DNA of 7,976 nucleotides, from positions 1 through 7,976 of the forward strand of contig JAKAFQ010000173.1 in the NCBI GenBank assembly GCA_021817875.1, in the 5' to 3' direction. The notes beneath the pieces are model-generated. The model saw nothing but the letters and a program-made list of their open reading frames with translations. It did no database searches and was not told where the DNA came from. Shown piece by piece: positions 5,289 through 7,976 of the stretch (within the stretch, counting starts at the first letter, position 1; each line of letters starts with the position of its first letter). The DNA comes from Pseudomonadota bacterium (GTDB taxonomy: Bacteria; Pseudomonadota; Gammaproteobacteria; Steroidobacterales; Steroidobacteraceae). The position numbers and the translations under genes were made by a program.

Positions 5289-6830
5289 TCAGCTCCGCTT
5301 GAGCGTGAGCATTGCCCCAGCAAGCGCTTCGATGTCCTCGCGGATCAGCGAGCGATCGAAGTACTTCTGAAGCTCCGACAGGTACCCAGCGTCCCCGACG
5401 TAAAGCCCGGTGGTATGGACCCCGCGCCCGTTCAGCCAGTCCTTCTGGATCGGCCTATCCGTGATGCATCCATCGGTGTAGACGCACACGAAGTCCGCGC
5501 CGCGCAACACATCGATGTTCGCCCGCAGTGCGTACTCCAGCCCTTCAGCCGATCCGAACGCCTCGATCTTTCCGATGCTCTCGAGGCTCATCGGCAAGCG
5601 AAAACGCTCCCAATGAAACGCTCCGTGGCCGACCGAGAGAATCACGTGCCCTTCGACCTTGCCCTCGCGCGCAAGCGCCGAGAGCGCGGCGACGAGTACC
5701 CGACCCTCCTCGATGTGCAGGCCCGACATCGACCCTGAACAGTCCACCACCAGCTCGAAGCGCCGCCTGGCCCTACCCGTGACCGTGCGATGCCGATACG
5801 GCGGTCGCTCGGTTGCGCAGTGCCGTGCGGAGATGCGCTTGGCCGGCGTCTCCGAGTACTCGACCCGGACTCGCTCGAGGAAGAGCTTGCGCAGATGCTG
5901 CACGATGACCGCCACGCGCGACTCATCGATGTGCGCTCCCGCGCCGACGAGCAGATTCGAAGTACCCCCTTCGGGCAGATCGATGAGCTCCTCGGGGGTT
6001 TTCTTGCCGCCGGGGATCTCCTTGCCGTTGATGTCCTTCGCGCCCTTGTCGAACTCCTCAAGGGCCTCCGGATCTGTCTGCAGCATCATCGAGAGCTCAA
6101 GGTCGCCCCCAGCTCCTCCGGCCCCACCACCTTCCTGCGGTGGCGGCAAGCCGAACTCCTGGACCCAGCGGTGCATGATGGGCAGCAGAGCAAGTGTCTC
6201 CTTTTGCGAGCACGTTTCGGCGTAATAGCTGAGCACGGACTTTGCGACCGATTCGGCCGTGCGGTCCACACCCCTCAGTTCATCGCGGCACACCGAACAG
6301 CCCACCTCTGCGGCGTGCTTCTCGAGGCTCTCCGCGCTGATCTCCCCTTCGCTTTGGATCAGCGCGAACAGCATCGCCTGGGCCAGCGTTGGGAGGCTAT
6401 TGACCTGCTTGGGATCGAAGTCCGATCGCTCGAACTCGAGCCACCCGAAGCGGATCTCGTGCTTACGCCGGTAGAACGCCTCCATGCGCGCATCCTCGAA
6501 GAGGTTCCAGAGCCCAAACGGAAGTCGCTCCAGATTGAGCCTGCCCTGAATCGCCTTCAAATCGCGCTCGGTGAACTGCGCATGGCCCTGCTCGTGACGC
6601 ACGTAGGCGCCCGTGTAGCAGGCCTTCTGGTCATCCGTGAGCCCTTCGCGCACCTGGGGATTGTCGAATATGCCGCTGCCGATGTAGATCCGATGCGGCG
6701 GCACCCACGTCCAGCAGCCCGTGTTGAAGCCCGGCTTGATGCGAATGAGGAGTTCTTCCTCAACGTCGCGCCCGGCCAGGATTCCAGCGAGAACCTCCTC
6801 CCTGACGGCTGCCTCGATGTCAAAGTCCAT
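5289..6830 (-). CDS. CobT-like vWA-domain protein with an N-terminal HEXXH metallopeptidase-like motif
   Basis: A 513-residue soluble protein. The N-terminal half contains RHEQGHAQFT (H79, E80, H83), an HEXXH motif as in zinc metallopeptidases. About 30 residues later comes NLFEDARMEA (E112, D113, E117), where gluzincin-type enzymes carry further acidic ligands and CobT-like proteins have a similar EDARxE segment. A Gly-rich linker (about 233-243) leads to a C-terminal vWA domain (about 355-510). Its metal-binding MIDAS motif is VVDCSGSMSG (D363, S365, S367), with the later aspartate in VYTDG (D453). The usual MIDAS threonine region reads FGSAEG, so the threonine seems replaced. The vWA-like DUF2201 family offers a precedent for joining a putative metallopeptidase region to a vWA domain. 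The ATG at 6830 has GGAGGT 5 bases upstream. It follows the MoxR gene in the same direction and is probably its partner: the ATPase remodels targets chosen by the vWA protein. Substrate unknown. Confidence 0.9.
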   Translation of the reverse strand: MDFDIEAAVREEVLAGILAGRDVEEELLIRIKPGFNTGCWTWVPPHRIYIGSGIFDNPQVREGLTDDQKACYTGAYVRHEQGHAQFTERDLKAIQGRLNLERLPFGLWNLFEDARMEAFYRRKHEIRFGWLEFERSDFDPKQVNSLPTLAQAMLFALIQSEGEISAESLEKHAAEVGCSVCRDELRGVDRTAESVAKSVLSYYAETCSQKETLALLPIMHRWVQEFGLPPPQEGGGAGGAGGDLELSMMLQTDPEALEEFDKGAKDINGKEIPGGKKTPEELIDLPEGGTSNLLVGAGAHIDESRVAVIVQHLRKLFLERVRVEYSETPAKRISARHCATERPPYRHRTVTGRARRRFELVVDCSGSMSGLHIEEGRVLVAALSALAREGKVEGHVILSVGHGAFHWERFRLPMSLESIGKIEAFGSAEGLEYALRANIDVLRGADFVCVYTDGCITDRPIQKDWLNGRGVHTTGLYVGDAGYLSELQKYFDRSLIREDIEALAGAMLTLKRS

Positions 6831-6873
6831 GAGGGACCTCCAGTAGTGACCTACCGGTCTCTAGCGAGCGCCG

Positions 6874-6903
6874 GGCAAGAAAATCCCCGGCCGAAGCCGG
6901 GGA
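6874..6903 (-). terminator. Intrinsic terminator of the MoxR gene, repeat copy 2
   Basis: The hairpin has CCCCGGC/GCCGGGG arms (6885-6891 and 6896-6902) with a TTCG loop on the minus strand, then ATTTTCTT. It begins 9 bases after the MoxR stop codon and 44 bases before the vWA start. It is base-for-base identical to 5244-5273, so the vWA gene lies between two direct copies of one terminator. Confidence 0.88.
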
Positions 6904-6911
6904 GAGAGTGA

Positions 6912-7970
6912 TTACACCCAAATCTTGCCCTTCATCCCGGGGAAGCTGCGCGTTGCGAGCTCCCGTAGGGATTTCAGCTGTGCCGCCTCGGGCTGCCCGT
7001 TCAGATCTCGAGCGACCCATTGCAGGGCCTGGTTCAGCACCTCGGCGCCGATCTGCGCAGGGCTCCTCGAGAGCTCAACCGCCCGCACAAGCGTGCGCGT
7101 GGTCGGAGCACTCCCGATCATCCCGGCCTTCTTCAGCTTGACGGCCGCCTCGTAGAAGCCCATCAACCGCCGAACGATCTCCGGGCCATCCTCGAAGTGC
7201 TTCGCCTCGACCGCCTTGGCGAGAATCCCCTGCAGCTTCTCAGGCGTCGTGTCCTTGCGGATGACGAGGAACCGCTCCGCAAGTGCCGGATCGGCCGCAT
7301 CCACCGCGTACTCGCACCCGACGTTGGTCGTGGCGATGACCGCGAGGTTATCGACCGGGCAGGTGAGCACCTCCTCCTCGCCGACGCCGTCGACGACCTT
7401 GACGATGCGCCCCGTGCGCAGCCGGTACTGCCCCTCATCGGGCGAGAGCACCGTGAGCAGCACCGAGAGGTGCCGCTGCGGGATGCGCAACATCTCATCG
7501 ATGAGCATGCACACCTTCTGCCCCTTGGAGGCAGTCCGCACGGCTTGCGAGAGGGCGCCGTCCTTCCACACGAACGACCCATCCGAGACCCTCACCGGGT
7601 AACCGAGCAGGTCTGCAGCCTCCATGCTCTCGTTGCCCCCGATCTCGACGAGAACGTGACCGTTCGTGCGCGCAAAGCGCCGCGCACCGAAGGTCTTGCC
7701 CGCGCCACGGTCGCCTTCGAAGAGCATCGGAACGTGGAAAAGATACTGCTCGTAGAGCGCTTCCTCGTCATCGGCCGCCGGCTCGACGCTCGGTGCTGCC
7801 TTGCTCCCGAGATACTCCTCGAGCTGCCCAGCCATCTCGCGCAGATCCGACTCGGTGATCGTCCCGAGCACCTGTTGGGTGTGGGCGCACGTCTTATCGC
7901 TCCAGAATCCGCACCGGTCCGACTGCGGAAGCGAGCCATAGCGGCTCATCATCTCCGCTTCCAGCGTCAA
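6912..7970 (-). CDS. MoxR-family AAA+ ATPase, start close to or beyond the right edge
   Basis: A protein of about 350 residues of the MoxR/CobS/NorQ type, which uses ATP to remodel or insert metal into target proteins together with a vWA partner. Visible motifs are Walker A FEGDRGAGKT (86-93), the MoxR-type segment EIGGNESMEAADLLGYP, Walker B VCMLIDE (D158, E159), sensor 1 VIATTN (N216), an arginine finger in PALAERF (R233) and a sensor-2-like PTTR (R292). It lacks membrane segments. An N-terminal extension of roughly 70 residues precedes the ATPase core and carries DRCGFWSDKTCAH (C20, C28, H30). The start is uncertain: TTG at 7970 opens the longest frame in the window, ATG at 7952 and 7949 are alternatives with a weak GGAAG-type site, and the frame stays open to the edge. 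It stops at 6912 and precedes the vWA gene by 81 bases with a terminator between them. Confidence 0.93.
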   Translation of the reverse strand: MTLEAEMMSRYGSLPQSDRCGFWSDKTCAHTQQVLGTITESDLREMAGQLEEYLGSKAAPSVEPAADDEEALYEQYLFHVPMLFEGDRGAGKTFGARRFARTNGHVLVEIGGNESMEAADLLGYPVRVSDGSFVWKDGALSQAVRTASKGQKVCMLIDEMLRIPQRHLSVLLTVLSPDEGQYRLRTGRIVKVVDGVGEEEVLTCPVDNLAVIATTNVGCEYAVDAADPALAERFLVIRKDTTPEKLQGILAKAVEAKHFEDGPEIVRRLMGFYEAAVKLKKAGMIGSAPTTRTLVRAVELSRSPAQIGAEVLNQALQWVARDLNGQPEAAQLKSLRELATRSFPGMKGKIWV

Positions 7971-7976
7971 CTTGTT

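Noticed and set aside
5244..6903. 30-bp direct repeats as ends of a mobile element or attachment sites
   Set aside because: Both copies sit exactly at gene ends and have hairpin plus T-run structure, so terminators explain them. There is no transposase or integrase in the window.
5790..6911. Plus-strand frame of 373 codons
   Set aside because: It is antisense to the vWA gene, Arg/Leu/Pro-rich, with no domain signal.

Overview
This is a GC-rich window, probably proteobacterial. It looks like the accessory backbone of a conjugative or integrative element or a large plasmid, not a chromosomal housekeeping region. The reasons are the combination of genes: a single-strand binding protein, a Rad52-type annealing protein, a P4-type primase, a DsbC/DsbG-like periplasmic oxidoreductase and a TcpQ/PilL-like pilus protein. 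Neither the host species nor the element family can be named from the sequence alone.

Layout, read in the direction of transcription (almost all minus strand, right to left): (1) 7970-6912, a MoxR-type AAA+ ATPase; (2) 6830-5289, a CobT-like protein with an HEXXH motif and a C-terminal von Willebrand A (vWA) domain; (3) 4790-5236, the only plus-strand gene, an unrecognised 148-residue protein; (4) 4649-3690, a Rad52/Rad22-family annealing protein; (5) 3693-2896, a DsbC/DsbG-like protein joined to it by a GTGA stop/start overlap; (6) 2879-2487, a small hypothetical protein 16 nt further on; (7) 2383-1877, SSB; (8) 1757-726, a zinc-ribbon/Toprim primase; (9) 595 to beyond the left edge, a secreted TcpQ-like protein with no stop in the window, so it is easily missed.

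There are three functional blocks. The MoxR/vWA pair resembles two-component chelatase-like remodelling systems (CobS/CobT, NorQ/NorD, CbbQ/CbbO). Its two genes are separated by a terminator that recurs as an exact 30-bp copy after the second gene. The Rad52-SSB-primase block handles single-stranded DNA: annealing, protection and priming, as expected for DNA entering or leaving by conjugation. The DsbC/G-like and TcpQ-like proteins act in the envelope and fit disulfide formation and assembly of a conjugative type IV pilus or secretion machine.

Four clear intrinsic terminators, all for the minus strand, follow genes 1, 2, 7 and 8. The window is therefore divided into several short transcription units. 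There is no gene-free stretch over 300 bases. The largest gaps (4650-4789, 596-725, 1758-1876, 2384-2486) hold hairpins, terminators and possible promoter elements. I saw no tRNA, rRNA, CRISPR array, insertion sequence or attachment site.
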